From: Gemmatimonadota bacterium
GTDB lineage: Bacteria; Gemmatimonadota; Gemmatimonadetes; Longimicrobiales; Longimicrobiaceae
Direction of reading: 5' to 3'
Assembly (NCBI GenBank): GCA_019348265.1
Contig: JAHWJV010000109.1
Location: 1-9,310 of the forward strand
Length of the DNA: 9,310 nucleotides
Position numbers and translations under genes: made by a program
Notes under the pieces: model-generated
Databases searched by the model: none
Seen by the model: only the letters and a program-made list of their open reading frames with translations
Told to the model about the DNA's origin: nothing
Shown here: positions 1 through 7,257 of the stretch, piece by piece
Numbering within the stretch: position 1 is the first letter of the stretch
How the letters are laid out: each line of letters starts with the position of its first letter

Positions 1-554
1 CAGGTACGGACTGCAGGCGGTCACTTCGTCCGCCTGAGGGTTACGATTTCCCGGAGGGCGACACTTCAGGACGTTGCAGATGAACACCGATTCGCGTGCG
101 AAGCCGATCGACGCGAGCATCAGGTCGAGCAGCTTGCCGGCTCGGCCGACGAAGGGACGGCCGGTACGGTCCTCCTCCGCCCCGGGCGCCTCGCCGACAA
201 CCACGATGTCGGCCGCGGGGCTCCCTTCCCCGAACACTACCCGGGTACGGGTCTCGGAGAGGCGGCAGCGGGGGCAACCGAGCGCCACCTCGCGAAGCGC
301 GGCGAGATCGCCGATCTGGATGATCTCCACCGCGGTTGCCCCGGGAGCGGTGGCGCCGGCGGCGCCTCGACAGGAGTCAGGATCTCGGGCGGGGCGGCGG
401 ACGAGTGCGGTGGCGCTTGGGCCGGCGCGGCGGAAGGAACGCTGGCCTTGGAGGAAAAAGCCCTTGCGGCCACGCTGTCGAGAACCAGCTCCGACTCGCC
501 GAGCTCGCGCCGCTGGCGGAGGAGCCGAGCGAGCAGATCCGTTCCCTCGGTCAT
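1..554 (-). CDS. Family 4 uracil-DNA glycosylase, C-terminus cut by the window edge, apparent frameshift
   Basis: Family 4 uracil-DNA glycosylases are iron-sulfur enzymes that excise uracil (deaminated cytosine) from DNA to start base excision repair. The catalytic part reads cleanly from about base 336 to base 1 (top codon base divisible by 3). It shows GCPRC (first two cluster cysteines), the GEAPG active-site motif, TGRPFVGRAGKLLD, then KCRPPGNRNP and the ACSPYL block with the third and fourth cluster cysteines. The ATG at 552-554 overlaps the coaBC stop as ATGA. It opens a different frame, beginning MTEGTDLLARLLRQ and running into a Pro/Ala-rich linker, an N-terminus typical of the longer members of this family. 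The two halves are one base out of register. One extra base in the C run at 339-342 would join them. The gene is either frameshifted or carries a sequencing error. An internal GTG at 328-330 could start a shorter protein but has no clear ribosome site. The C-terminus lies beyond base 1. Confidence 0.85.
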
Positions 555-1789
555 CCGGCGGTACCGTGGAGCCGGAGCTCCACCCGATCGAGGATCTCCT
601 CGGCGACCTCGCCCTTGGAGAGGAGCGGAAGATCGGCGACACCGCCGTCGCGGTCGAAGATCGTGACGCGGTTGGTGGTCACCTCGAACCCGGCCCCGTT
701 CTCCCCCGCGTCGTTGAGGATCAGGAGGTCGAGTTCTTTCCCGAGCAGCTTCTCCCGGGCATGCTCGGCCATGTTCTCCGTCTCCAGCGCGAAGCCGACC
801 ACGACGCACTGCGGCGGCCGCAACGGTCGGGTGGACCGGAGGATATCGGGGTTCGGAGCCAGGGTGATCTGCGGGACGTTTCCGCCGGACTTCTTGATCT
901 TCTGCGAGGCGACGTCCGCCACTTTGAAATCGCCCACTGCGGCGGCCATGACCAGAACGTCCGCGGCGGGCAGAAGCTCCGCGACGGCGTGGCGCATCTG
1001 ATCGGCGGTCTCGACCGAGACCCGCTCCGGCCCAAAAGGTGGCGGCACGGCCGAGGGGCCGGAGATCAGCGTCACCTGCGCCCCCCGGCGCCAGGCGGCG
1101 GCCGCGAGGGCGTACCCCATGCGGCCGGATGACCGGTTCCCGATGAAGCGGACAGGATCGATCGGCTCGCGGGTGGGGCCGGCGGTGACGAGAACGCGAC
1201 GCCCGGACCATGTGTCATTTGCGGAGAGGAGTCGCCCGCAGCTCGCGACGATCTCCTCCGGCTCCAGCAGCCGCCCGGGTCCTTCGCCCTCGCCCCAGGC
1301 CAGCGGCCCCACGGCCGGCCCGGCGGTCGCGTACCCGACCTGCTCCAGCCGCGCGAGGTTCGCCTGCGTCAGGGCGTGCAAGTACATCCGGTCGTTCATG
1401 GCCGGGCAGACGAGCACGGGGGCGCGCGTGGCGAGCAGGACCGTCGTCAGGAGGTCATCCGCCATTCCGGCCGCGGCTCGTGCGATGAAGTCGGCGGTGG
1501 CCGGCGCGACGACGACGAGATCCGCATCCCGCGCGAGCCGAATGTGCAGGAGGGGGTCGGCCGGGGCATGGGCGCGACTGTACACGGATCTCCCGGTGAG
1601 CGCCTCGAAGGAGAGCGGCTGAACGAACTCGAGGGCGCCCGCCGTGAGAACCACGTCGACGAGCGCCCCCTCGACCGTCAGATCACGGGCGATCTGAATC
1701 GCCTTGTAAGCCGCGATTCCCCCGGTCACGCCCAGCACCACGTGCCGTCCGGCGAAGGGACGCATAGCGCCGGTTCCGCCGGACGTCAT
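551..1789 (-). CDS. coaBC: Bifunctional phosphopantothenoylcysteine decarboxylase / phosphopantothenate-cysteine ligase
   Basis: This 412-residue protein carries out two successive steps of coenzyme A synthesis in the cytoplasm. The ligase joins cysteine to 4'-phosphopantothenate using CTP, and the flavin decarboxylase then makes 4'-phosphopantetheine. The CoaC half (about 12-190) has the GVTGGIAAYK flavin-site start, the LHI histidine at 82 expected to be catalytic, and PAMNDRM at 129-135. The CoaB half (about 195-405) has NRSSGRMG at 218-225, AAAVGDF, KIKK at 297-300, APNPDIL and GFALETEN. The lid segment reads LAWGEGEGPGRL where E. coli has ACG followed by GPGRM, so the usual lid cysteine is Trp165 here. 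The start at 1789 lies 4 bases after the rpoZ stop. ATG at 1763-1765 (residue 9) is an equally plausible start, closer to the family N-terminus and preceded by GGCGGA. The stop overlaps the next gene by 4 bases. Confidence 0.97.
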   Translation of the reverse strand: MTSGGTGAMRPFAGRHVVLGVTGGIAAYKAIQIARDLTVEGALVDVVLTAGALEFVQPLSFEALTGRSVYSRAHAPADPLLHIRLARDADLVVVAPATADFIARAAAGMADDLLTTVLLATRAPVLVCPAMNDRMYLHALTQANLARLEQVGYATAGPAVGPLAWGEGEGPGRLLEPEEIVASCGRLLSANDTWSGRRVLVTAGPTREPIDPVRFIGNRSSGRMGYALAAAAWRRGAQVTLISGPSAVPPPFGPERVSVETADQMRHAVAELLPAADVLVMAAAVGDFKVADVASQKIKKSGGNVPQITLAPNPDILRSTRPLRPPQCVVVGFALETENMAEHAREKLLGKELDLLILNDAGENGAGFEVTTNRVTIFDRDGGVADLPLLSKGEVAEEILDRVELRLHGTAG

Positions 1790-1793
1790 CCGA

Positions 1794-2030
1794 TCACATC
1801 TCGCCGCGGAGACGCTCGATCAGGTTGAACTCCACGGTTCCCGAAGCCACGCCGCCGAGCGCGGTGGTCGTCAGCTTCTCGCGCGGCTCGATCTGTCCCG
1901 ACGCCGGCTCCGTGTATACCTCCCCCCGACGGAACTCATTCAGGTTGCGCGCATACTTGGCGGCGACCAGAACGCCGAGGTACTTGCTCCCGGTGTGGTT
2001 CGCGACCGATCCTGGCGTGAACACTTTCAT
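1794..2030 (-). CDS. rpoZ: DNA-directed RNA polymerase omega subunit
   Basis: Omega is a small subunit that clamps the beta' subunit, helps RNA polymerase assemble and in many proteobacteria forms part of a ppGpp site. The 78-residue product has the family core SKYLGVLVAAKYARNLNEF (residues 15-33) and the later EKLTTTALGGVASGTVEF block, which corresponds to the conserved ALEEIA-G helix. Length is normal for the family. The usual Lys/Arg pair after VLVAAK is replaced by Tyr-Ala-Arg, a style I associate with Gemmatimonadota-like omegas. The ribosome site AGAGGA stands 10 bases before the ATG. It lies 20 bases after gmk and 4 bases before coaBC, the standard gmk-rpoZ-coaBC order, which supports the assignment. 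Confidence 0.93.
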   Translation of the reverse strand: MKVFTPGSVANHTGSKYLGVLVAAKYARNLNEFRRGEVYTEPASGQIEPREKLTTTALGGVASGTVEFNLIERLRGEM

Positions 2031-2050
2031 GCTTGCTCGTTCCTCTAGGG

Positions 2051-2728
2051 TTACTGCGCAGGTTTGCCCTGCTCGACGGCCAGATACTGATCCACCTCGT
2101 CGCAGAGCCGATCGACCAGCTCGGGAAGCGCCGCCAGCCGCTTCGTGCGGGTCGACTCCGCGTTCAGGATCGCTTCGACGGCTCCCACCGAAGTCTCGAG
2201 GTCGTCGTTCACGATCACGTAGTCGAACTCCGCAGCTGCGGCGATCTCATGACGTGCCGCCTGAAGCCGCCGCGTTCGTGCTTCCAGCGCTTCACTCGCC
2301 CTGCCGACGAGGCGCCGCGTGAGCTCTGCCCCGGAGGGCGGGAGAACGAAAACCGATACCGCGTCCGGCACCGCCAGCCGAACGAGCCGAGAGCCCTGAA
2401 CGTCGATGTCGAGGATCAGGTGCTTCCGCGAGGCGCTCGCGGCCTCCAGGTTCCAGCGCGGCGTGCCGTACAGGTTCCCGTGCACCTCGGCCCATTCGAG
2501 CAGCTGCCCCTCGGCGATCATCCGCCGGAACTCCTCTTCCGTGCGGAAGAAGTAGTGCACGCCCTCCTGTTCGTAGGCACGCGCCGGCCGCGTGGTGGCC
2601 GAGACCGAGAAGACCACATCCTCCCGCCGTTCGCGCAAGGCCTGTGCGATCGACGTCTTCCCCGCGCCCGACGGAGCCGCGAAGATCAGCGGAAACGCGG
2701 AGTTTCGCAGGCTGGCCGCATCGCTCAC
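2051..2728 (-). CDS. gmk: Guanylate kinase
   Basis: Guanylate kinase phosphorylates GMP to GDP with ATP, the step that feeds GTP and dGTP pools. The 225-residue protein begins with the P-loop APSGAGKT (18-25). The guanylate-kinase signature SATTRPAR (43-50) binds GMP, followed by GVHYFF (57-62), EVHGNLYGTP (81-90), LDIDVQGS (106-113, Walker B region) and the lid region RRLVGRASE. The N-terminal residue of the loop is Ala rather than the common Gly, a minor change. I place the start at GTG 2726-2728. It overlaps the yicC stop as GTGA, and GGAG lies 8 bases upstream, so translation is probably coupled to yicC. The open frame continues far upstream, but that stretch is out of frame inside yicC and is not conserved in character. 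The protein is slightly longer than E. coli Gmk at its C-terminus. Confidence 0.96.
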   Translation of the reverse strand: MSDAASLRNSAFPLIFAAPSGAGKTSIAQALRERREDVVFSVSATTRPARAYEQEGVHYFFRTEEEFRRMIAEGQLLEWAEVHGNLYGTPRWNLEAASASRKHLILDIDVQGSRLVRLAVPDAVSVFVLPPSGAELTRRLVGRASEALEARTRRLQAARHEIAAAAEFDYVIVNDDLETSVGAVEAILNAESTRTKRLAALPELVDRLCDEVDQYLAVEQGKPAQ

Positions 2729-3618
2729 TCGACGTTCTCCACCTGTTCGCGGAGCCGCTCGATCTCTTCCTTGATGGCCACGACGCGGTGCGCGATCGCT
2801 GCGTGGTTGGCCTTGGAGCCGATCGTGTTCGCCTCCCGATGCATCTCCTGCACGAGGAAGGAGAGGCGCTTCCCTACCCCTTCCTCCGGCGATTCGCCGA
2901 GGAGCTGCCGGAAGAGATCGAGGTGGGCACGGAAGCGAACCAGTTCCTCGTTGATGTCCCACCGCTCCGCGAGAAACGCGATCTCCTGCGCGATGCGGTT
3001 CTCATCGATGCTGACGCCTCCGGCCAGGTCCTCAACCGCCGCGCGGAGACGGTCGCGCTCGGCGCGCAGGCGCTCCGGTGCGATCTCCTGGATCTCGCCG
3101 AGCGCGCGCTCGGTGGCGGCCAGGCGACCGTTGAGGTCGACTTCGAGCCGTCGCCCTTCCTCGCCCCGCATTACCACGGTGGCTCGCGCGGCGCTCTCGA
3201 TCACGGCCCGGAACTCGTCCGCGGAGATCTCGGTGCTCTCCGCGTCCGGCTCTTCCCTTACAAAGATATCGCCAAAGCGCGAAATCAGGGAGACATCCGG
3301 GTCTCCGGTGACGCCGAAGCGGTCTCGTAGCTGTGCGAAGAGCGCCAGATATCCCTCCACCTTATCCGGATCGAGCCGCATCCCGAGCGCGGCGCCCGGA
3401 GCGGCGTCGCGGTCCAGCCGGACGGTGCAGTTCACGTGGCCACGAACGAAATCCTTCCGGAGCCACTCCCGGATGTCCCCTTCCCAGCGCGCGAGCGCGT
3501 TCGGCAATCGGGTGTTGACGTTCAGGTAGCGGTGGTTGACCGTGCGCAGCTCCACGCGGAGCCGGCCGGCGGGGGTGAGTCCCTCGGCCTCACCGAACCC
3601 AGTCATGCTGCGAATCAT
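2725..3618 (-). CDS. yicC: YicC/YloC family endoribonuclease
   Basis: YicC proteins are widely conserved; the E. coli member has been reported to be an endoribonuclease affecting small-RNA (RyhB) stability. Its cellular role in this lineage is unknown. The 297-residue product shows the full family pattern. It opens with MIRSMTGFG (1-9), followed by RTVNHRYLN (25-33). The C-terminal domain carries AERWDINEELVRFRAHL and GKRLSFLVQEMHREANTIGSK (249-269), and the chain ends in the basic-acidic REQVENVE tail. Residues about 165-200 are rich in Glu, Arg and Leu and probably form a helical hairpin or coiled coil. A strong GGGAGG ribosome site lies 6 bases before the ATG. It is the first gene of the yicC-gmk-rpoZ-coaBC operon, with a candidate promoter 40-70 bases upstream. 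Confidence 0.95.
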   Translation of the reverse strand: MIRSMTGFGEAEGLTPAGRLRVELRTVNHRYLNVNTRLPNALARWEGDIREWLRKDFVRGHVNCTVRLDRDAAPGAALGMRLDPDKVEGYLALFAQLRDRFGVTGDPDVSLISRFGDIFVREEPDAESTEISADEFRAVIESAARATVVMRGEEGRRLEVDLNGRLAATERALGEIQEIAPERLRAERDRLRAAVEDLAGGVSIDENRIAQEIAFLAERWDINEELVRFRAHLDLFRQLLGESPEEGVGKRLSFLVQEMHREANTIGSKANHAAIAHRVVAIKEEIERLREQVENVE

Positions 3619-3658
3619 GGAATGCCTCCCTTCCGGCAGCGGAAGCTACGGGCGGCGG

Positions 3659-3687
3659 AAAGTACCGGCCGCCCACTGGCAAGTCAA
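3659..3687 (-). promoter_or_regulatory. Candidate sigma-70 promoter of the yicC operon
   Basis: On the minus strand, TTGACT (3682-3687; five of six bases match the -35 consensus) is followed after exactly 17 bases by TACTTT (3659-3664; three of six match the -10 consensus). It lies in the 101-base gap between the receptor gene and yicC and would give a leader of about 35 bases. The weak -10 keeps confidence moderate. The gap also holds two copies of a short GGCGGAAAG-type motif and no clear terminator for the upstream gene. Confidence 0.45.
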
Positions 3688-3719
3688 TCGGAGAGAGGAG
3701 CGAGCGCGCGGCGGAAAGG

Positions 3720-5600
3720 TCAATCCCGGAACACCCAGCGGATACCGTAGATCAACCGCTGGCCGGGCAGCGGGCGGCCTGGAAGATCCGCGGCCGACTG
3801 GTAGTTCAGGAGATTTTCCCAGAGGCCGAACGCCTGGATATCAAGGATCCGGATCTGGAGGAAGAGGTTGGTGAGCGTATAAGGGGTGGTGCTCACGTAC
3901 TCCGCGCCCGCCTGGCCCTGGGGGACCAGCATCGACCCGCGGCGGGCGACCTGGAAGGACGCGCTGGGCTCGAGCTGGCCGTCGTAGAAGAGTCCGTTCG
4001 CGGTGAGCGCAGCGCGCGCGTCGAGCTCGGGGAGGTAGGGGCGGTCGCCGCCGGTGGGCCAGTAACTCACCCATCCCTCCGCGCGGAGGAATTCGCCGGT
4101 CCGTGGGAGCACCCCGGAGGCGTGCGCCTCGAGCCCGCGGGCCGCATCCGCGTCCCGCGCCGGGAGCCCACGGTCGAACGCGGCGCCGAACGGAGCGATG
4201 CGAGCGCCAGCGACGTTCACGCCCGCCAGGCCGGCGCTGAAGACGTTGCGCGTGATCTCGGCTCCGATCCGCACCGCGGCGACCGTTGACGAGATCGAGG
4301 AGAACTGGGGGATGCTGTCTTCATCGGCGACCAGGCCGACTCCCTGGGCACCTCCGGCGAGACTCAGGAACACCGTCGGGGCGCCGGTCCGCCCGGCGCG
4401 ACCGGTGGCACGCCACACGAGCGCGCCCGCGTCGCCGAGCCGCGAGGTTCGGAGCTCCGACTCCGCGCTCGCCCAGGGAAGCGGCCGAAAGATGGCACGG
4501 GTGGCGAGTTCCAGGCGCGGCGAGGCCGAGCTGGTCAGGGCGTCGTCGCGAACCCGCACCAGGGCTTCGCCCCAGGTGATCCCGCGGGTGTAGCTGGCCC
4601 GGAGCATTCCCTGGACGGAGGCTAGATCCGTCGCGAGGAAGTCGTCCGTCGCCGGCTTGCGCCAGGCTCTGCCGAGCGCCCCGTCGACCACGAGGCCGTC
4701 CCTGATCCGGGAGCGGCCCCTCAGCAGGATCGTCCTGCGGTCGTAGTTCTCATTGTACGCACCCTCAAGCCGCTCGACGCCGCTGTTGCGGATCTCGAGC
4801 TGCAGCCCGGTCCGCTCGGACACCGCGTAGCTCCACGCCGCCCGCGCCGCCACCATCGAGAAGGGGGCGTCGAAGCGGTACCCCTCCGTCGTTACCGCGT
4901 CGTAGGAGGCCGTGATCACGCTTCGGCCGCCGACGCCTCGAACGAGAACGCCGCGCAGGAGCTTCGCCTCCCACACACCGGTACCGGCCTCGACGGCGGA
5001 GAAGGGGCGGCTCTCCGGAGCACGGATCGAGCTGAGCTCGATGCGGATGCCGGAGAGGTCGCGCTCGATCCGTACGGACTCCAGATCGGCGGTGCCGACC
5101 TGCTGGAGATCTACGGAGGTGTAGCCGAGCGGGTCGATCTCGAAGCCGTCGATGAAAACCCGCAGCCGCCCGCCCCCTAGGCCCAGCGCGGTGATTCCCA
5201 CCGGTTGCCCGTGGTCGCCGGCTCGGACCACGGTGAAGCCGGGCGTGCGTTCCAGGAACTCCAGCAGGCTATACCCGTGATAGCGCCAGAGCGCAGCGCG
5301 GTCCCACTCCCAGCGCCCGGCGCCCCAGCCAATCGGGAGCGGCGAGGGATAGGACGGAAAGGGCGTCGCCTGGACACTGTCTCGCGCGGTGCGCCGGAGC
5401 GAGTCGCTCGGCAGCGTGTCGGCGGAAACCGCGGTCGGTGGGATGGGGACGAGGATCGTGTCGCGCGCGGCGGTGTCAGCCGCGACCGTATCTGGACGGA
5501 CCTGGGTCCAGGCGGGAACCGGAAGCGCCAGCAGGAGGAGGAAGGCGAGCCCGAAGCAGCGGCGCGGTCGGGGGCGCGCGCCGCCCCGGCACGGCATCAT
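3720..5600 (-). CDS. TonB-dependent receptor-like outer-membrane plug/beta-barrel protein
   Basis: The product is predicted to be 626 residues and exported. A basic N-terminus (RPRPRR) and a hydrophobic stretch (about 15-31, FGLAFLLLLALPVPAW) form a signal peptide, followed by an Asp/Thr/Pro-rich linker to about residue 85. DTILV at 47-51 resembles a TonB box, though the linker is low-complexity. Residues about 108-190 look like a plug domain, with LLEFLERTPGFTVVR, LGGGRLRVFIDGFEIDPL and then DLESVRIERD. The rest alternates polar and hydrophobic residues with many aromatics, as in a beta-barrel, and ends LPGQRLIYGIRWVFRD, like receptor C-termini. The barrel portion (about 430 residues) is short for a 22-strand receptor. 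The substrate is unknown, and no SusD-like partner or TonB gene is nearby. The start at ATG 5598-5600 (a second ATG follows directly) lies one base after the pepA stop. The upstream extension of the frame overlaps pepA and is rejected. Confidence 0.8.
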   Translation of the reverse strand: MMPCRGGARPRPRRCFGLAFLLLLALPVPAWTQVRPDTVAADTAARDTILVPIPPTAVSADTLPSDSLRRTARDSVQATPFPSYPSPLPIGWGAGRWEWDRAALWRYHGYSLLEFLERTPGFTVVRAGDHGQPVGITALGLGGGRLRVFIDGFEIDPLGYTSVDLQQVGTADLESVRIERDLSGIRIELSSIRAPESRPFSAVEAGTGVWEAKLLRGVLVRGVGGRSVITASYDAVTTEGYRFDAPFSMVAARAAWSYAVSERTGLQLEIRNSGVERLEGAYNENYDRRTILLRGRSRIRDGLVVDGALGRAWRKPATDDFLATDLASVQGMLRASYTRGITWGEALVRVRDDALTSSASPRLELATRAIFRPLPWASAESELRTSRLGDAGALVWRATGRAGRTGAPTVFLSLAGGAQGVGLVADEDSIPQFSSISSTVAAVRIGAEITRNVFSAGLAGVNVAGARIAPFGAAFDRGLPARDADAARGLEAHASGVLPRTGEFLRAEGWVSYWPTGGDRPYLPELDARAALTANGLFYDGQLEPSASFQVARRGSMLVPQGQAGAEYVSTTPYTLTNLFLQIRILDIQAFGLWENLLNYQSAADLPGRPLPGQRLIYGIRWVFRD

Positions 5601-5601
5601 T

Positions 5602-7116
5602 TCAGCCGGCCCGCGAACGGACCCACTCCACGAACAGGCGGGTCGGAACGCCCGTGGACCCTTTGGTCTGGTACGGGAGCTTTCCGTCGCCGTACGCAGT
5701 TCCAGCCACGTCGAGATGGACCCACGGGTACTCGCCGACGAACTCGCGGAGGAACCAGGCGGCGGTGATGGTGCCGGCGGGGCGCCCACCCGTGTTCTTG
5801 ATGTCGGCGTAGTCCGACTTGATCTGCTCACGGTACTCATCGTACATCGGCAGCGGCCATACGCGCTCGCCGACCTGCTCGCCGAGGCGCACGAGCTCGT
5901 CGATGAGTGGCTGATCGTTGCCGAGCGCGGCGCTCGCCTGGTGCCCGAGAGCGATCACGCACGCGCCGGTCAGCGTCGCGGCATCGATCACCGCCGCGGG
6001 GTCGAAGCGCTTCAGGTACGAGAGCGCGTCGGCGAGGATGAGCCGTCCCTCGGCGTCGGTGTTCACGATCTCGATGGTCTTACCGAGATGGCTCCGGATC
6101 ACGTCGCCCGGCTTCATCGCCGCGCCCGACAGCAGGTTCTCCGACGACGGGACCACGCCGATGACGTTCACCGGCACGTCGAGCTCGCCGATCGCCTGCA
6201 TGGCGCCGAGCACCGCGGCGCCGCCGCACATGTCGAACTTCATCTCCTCCATCCCCTGAGCGGGCTTGATGGAGATGCCACCGGCGTCGAAGGTCAGCCC
6301 TTTACCGAGCAGGATCAGCGGCTTTTGTGTCGCCGGACCGCGCCGGTGCTCGAGGACGATCAGCCTGGGCTCCTCGACCGAGCCCCTCGACACCGCGAGG
6401 AGCGCGTTCAGCCCTTCGCCTTCCAGCTCCGCGGGCCCGAGCACCGTCACCGTCATACCATGGTCCGCCCCGATCCGCTCCGCCGTCTGCGCGAGGTAGG
6501 CCGGGGTCGCGATGTTGCCGGGCAGGTTCCCCAGCGTCCGGGCGAGGTTCTCGCCACGCGCTAAGGCAGCCCCGACGGCGGTGCCCTCCTCGATCTCCCG
6601 CGCCTTGTCGGGCACCTTCTCGAGCACGACCATCTCCGCCACCGGCGCGTCACTGTCGTCGGCGCCACGGGTCTTCAGCTCGTCGAAGACGTAAGCGCCG
6701 AGCACGCTGCCTTCCGCCACCGCCTGCGCCGCCTCGCGGGCCGATACCCGGTCCGCGACCAGCTCGGCGTGGTGCAGCAGCGATGCGAACGTCGCAACGC
6801 GGAGGCGCATCGCCTGCTTCACGGCCGAGCCGGCCGCCTTTCGCAGGCGCTCCAGGTCGAGCGACTCGCGCTTCCCGACCCCAACCAGGAGCAGTCGCTC
6901 CGCGGGCATGGCGCCCTTCGGGGGGTAGAGCACCGCCGTCTGTCCGTCCGTGCCCTTGAAGTCCCCGCGGCCGATCAGATCGGAGATCTGCCCCTGCACG
7001 CGCTCGTCGACCTTCGCAACCGGGCCCGTCAACGAGGCCTCGCCCTCGAAGATGTTCAGCACCAGAAGCGGCGTCTCGAACTCCGTGCAATCGACCTGCT
7101 CGACCCTGATCTGCAT
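5602..7116 (-). CDS. pepA: Leucyl aminopeptidase, M17 family (PepA)
   Basis: M17 enzymes are hexameric two-metal cytosolic aminopeptidases that remove N-terminal residues from peptides. Some, such as E. coli PepA, also bind DNA in site-specific recombination and carAB control. The 504-residue length matches E. coli PepA (503). The N-terminal regulatory domain covers about 1-170. The catalytic domain contains GKGLTFDAGGISIKP (271-285), KFDMCGGAAVLG (293-304) and the signature NTDAEGRLILADAL (352-365). Aligned with E. coli, the metal ligands are Lys272, Asp277, Asp295, Asp354 and Glu356, and the catalytic pair is Lys284 and Arg358; all are present, so it should be active. An AGGTG-like ribosome site lies about 8 bases before ATG 7114-7116. 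The downstream receptor gene starts one base after the stop, so the two are probably co-translated. Confidence 0.97.
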   Translation of the reverse strand: MQIRVEQVDCTEFETPLLVLNIFEGEASLTGPVAKVDERVQGQISDLIGRGDFKGTDGQTAVLYPPKGAMPAERLLLVGVGKRESLDLERLRKAAGSAVKQAMRLRVATFASLLHHAELVADRVSAREAAQAVAEGSVLGAYVFDELKTRGADDSDAPVAEMVVLEKVPDKAREIEEGTAVGAALARGENLARTLGNLPGNIATPAYLAQTAERIGADHGMTVTVLGPAELEGEGLNALLAVSRGSVEEPRLIVLEHRRGPATQKPLILLGKGLTFDAGGISIKPAQGMEEMKFDMCGGAAVLGAMQAIGELDVPVNVIGVVPSSENLLSGAAMKPGDVIRSHLGKTIEIVNTDAEGRLILADALSYLKRFDPAAVIDAATLTGACVIALGHQASAALGNDQPLIDELVRLGEQVGERVWPLPMYDEYREQIKSDYADIKNTGGRPAGTITAAWFLREFVGEYPWVHLDVAGTAYGDGKLPYQTKGSTGVPTRLFVEWVRSRAG

Positions 7117-7147
7117 CTGCGCACCTGATCCGGTAAACGCGTTACGC

Positions 7148-7181
7148 GGCCGGAGCGCGAGAGAGCGCTCTCGCCTCGGCC
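7148..7181 (-). other. Hairpin in the pepA leader
   Basis: A perfect 7-base-pair stem (7157-7163 with 7168-7174, loop AGCG) is extended by an outer GGCC/GGCC pairing (7148-7151 with 7178-7181) through an imperfect middle. It lies 32-65 bases upstream of the pepA start in the 141-base gap after the citrate synthase gene. I could not find a convincing promoter in this gap. Closer to pepA lies an 8-base palindrome AACGCGTT (7136-7143) that might be a protein-binding site. Function unknown. Confidence 0.35.
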
Positions 7182-7204
7182 ACCAATACCTGCAGAAGAA
7201 TACA

Positions 7205-7237
7205 TCGGGGCGCGGCGGTCCAGCCGCCGCGCCCCGA
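7205..7237 (-). terminator. Probable intrinsic terminator of the citrate synthase gene
   Basis: A perfect 14-base-pair GC-rich stem (7205-7218 with 7224-7237) has a 5-base loop and begins 20 bases past the citrate synthase stop. On the minus strand it is followed by a T-rich but interrupted tail, TGTATTCTTCT. The stem is strong and the tail only moderate. Confidence 0.65.
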
Positions 7238-7257
7238 GGACCTGTAGCGCTGAAAGA

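Noticed and set aside
74..1132. Long plus-strand open frame opposite coaBC and the glycosylase
   Set aside because: It is antisense to genes with clear family motifs, its composition is Arg/Pro/Ala-rich shadow sequence, and no domain is recognisable. Long antisense frames are expected at this GC content.
2051..2962. Longer gmk start at 2962
   Set aside because: The extra 78 residues lie inside yicC in another frame. The GTG at 2728 has a GGAG site and a 4-base overlap with the yicC stop, and fits the family length.
2033..3529. 498-codon plus-strand frame opposite gmk and yicC
   Set aside because: It is the reverse of two well-supported genes; the Ser/Arg-rich product has no recognisable family.
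3650..3719. Two copies of a GGCGGAAAG-type motif before yicC
   Set aside because: Short, low-complexity and only two copies; not enough to call a repeat or operator.
3720..5840. Longer receptor start at 5840
   Set aside because: It would overlap the C-terminus of pepA by about 240 bases and place a signal peptide internally. The start at 5600 puts the signal peptide at the N-terminus.
5389..6564. Plus-strand frame opposite pepA and the receptor start
   Set aside because: Shadow of pepA in a high-GC region, with no motif of its own.
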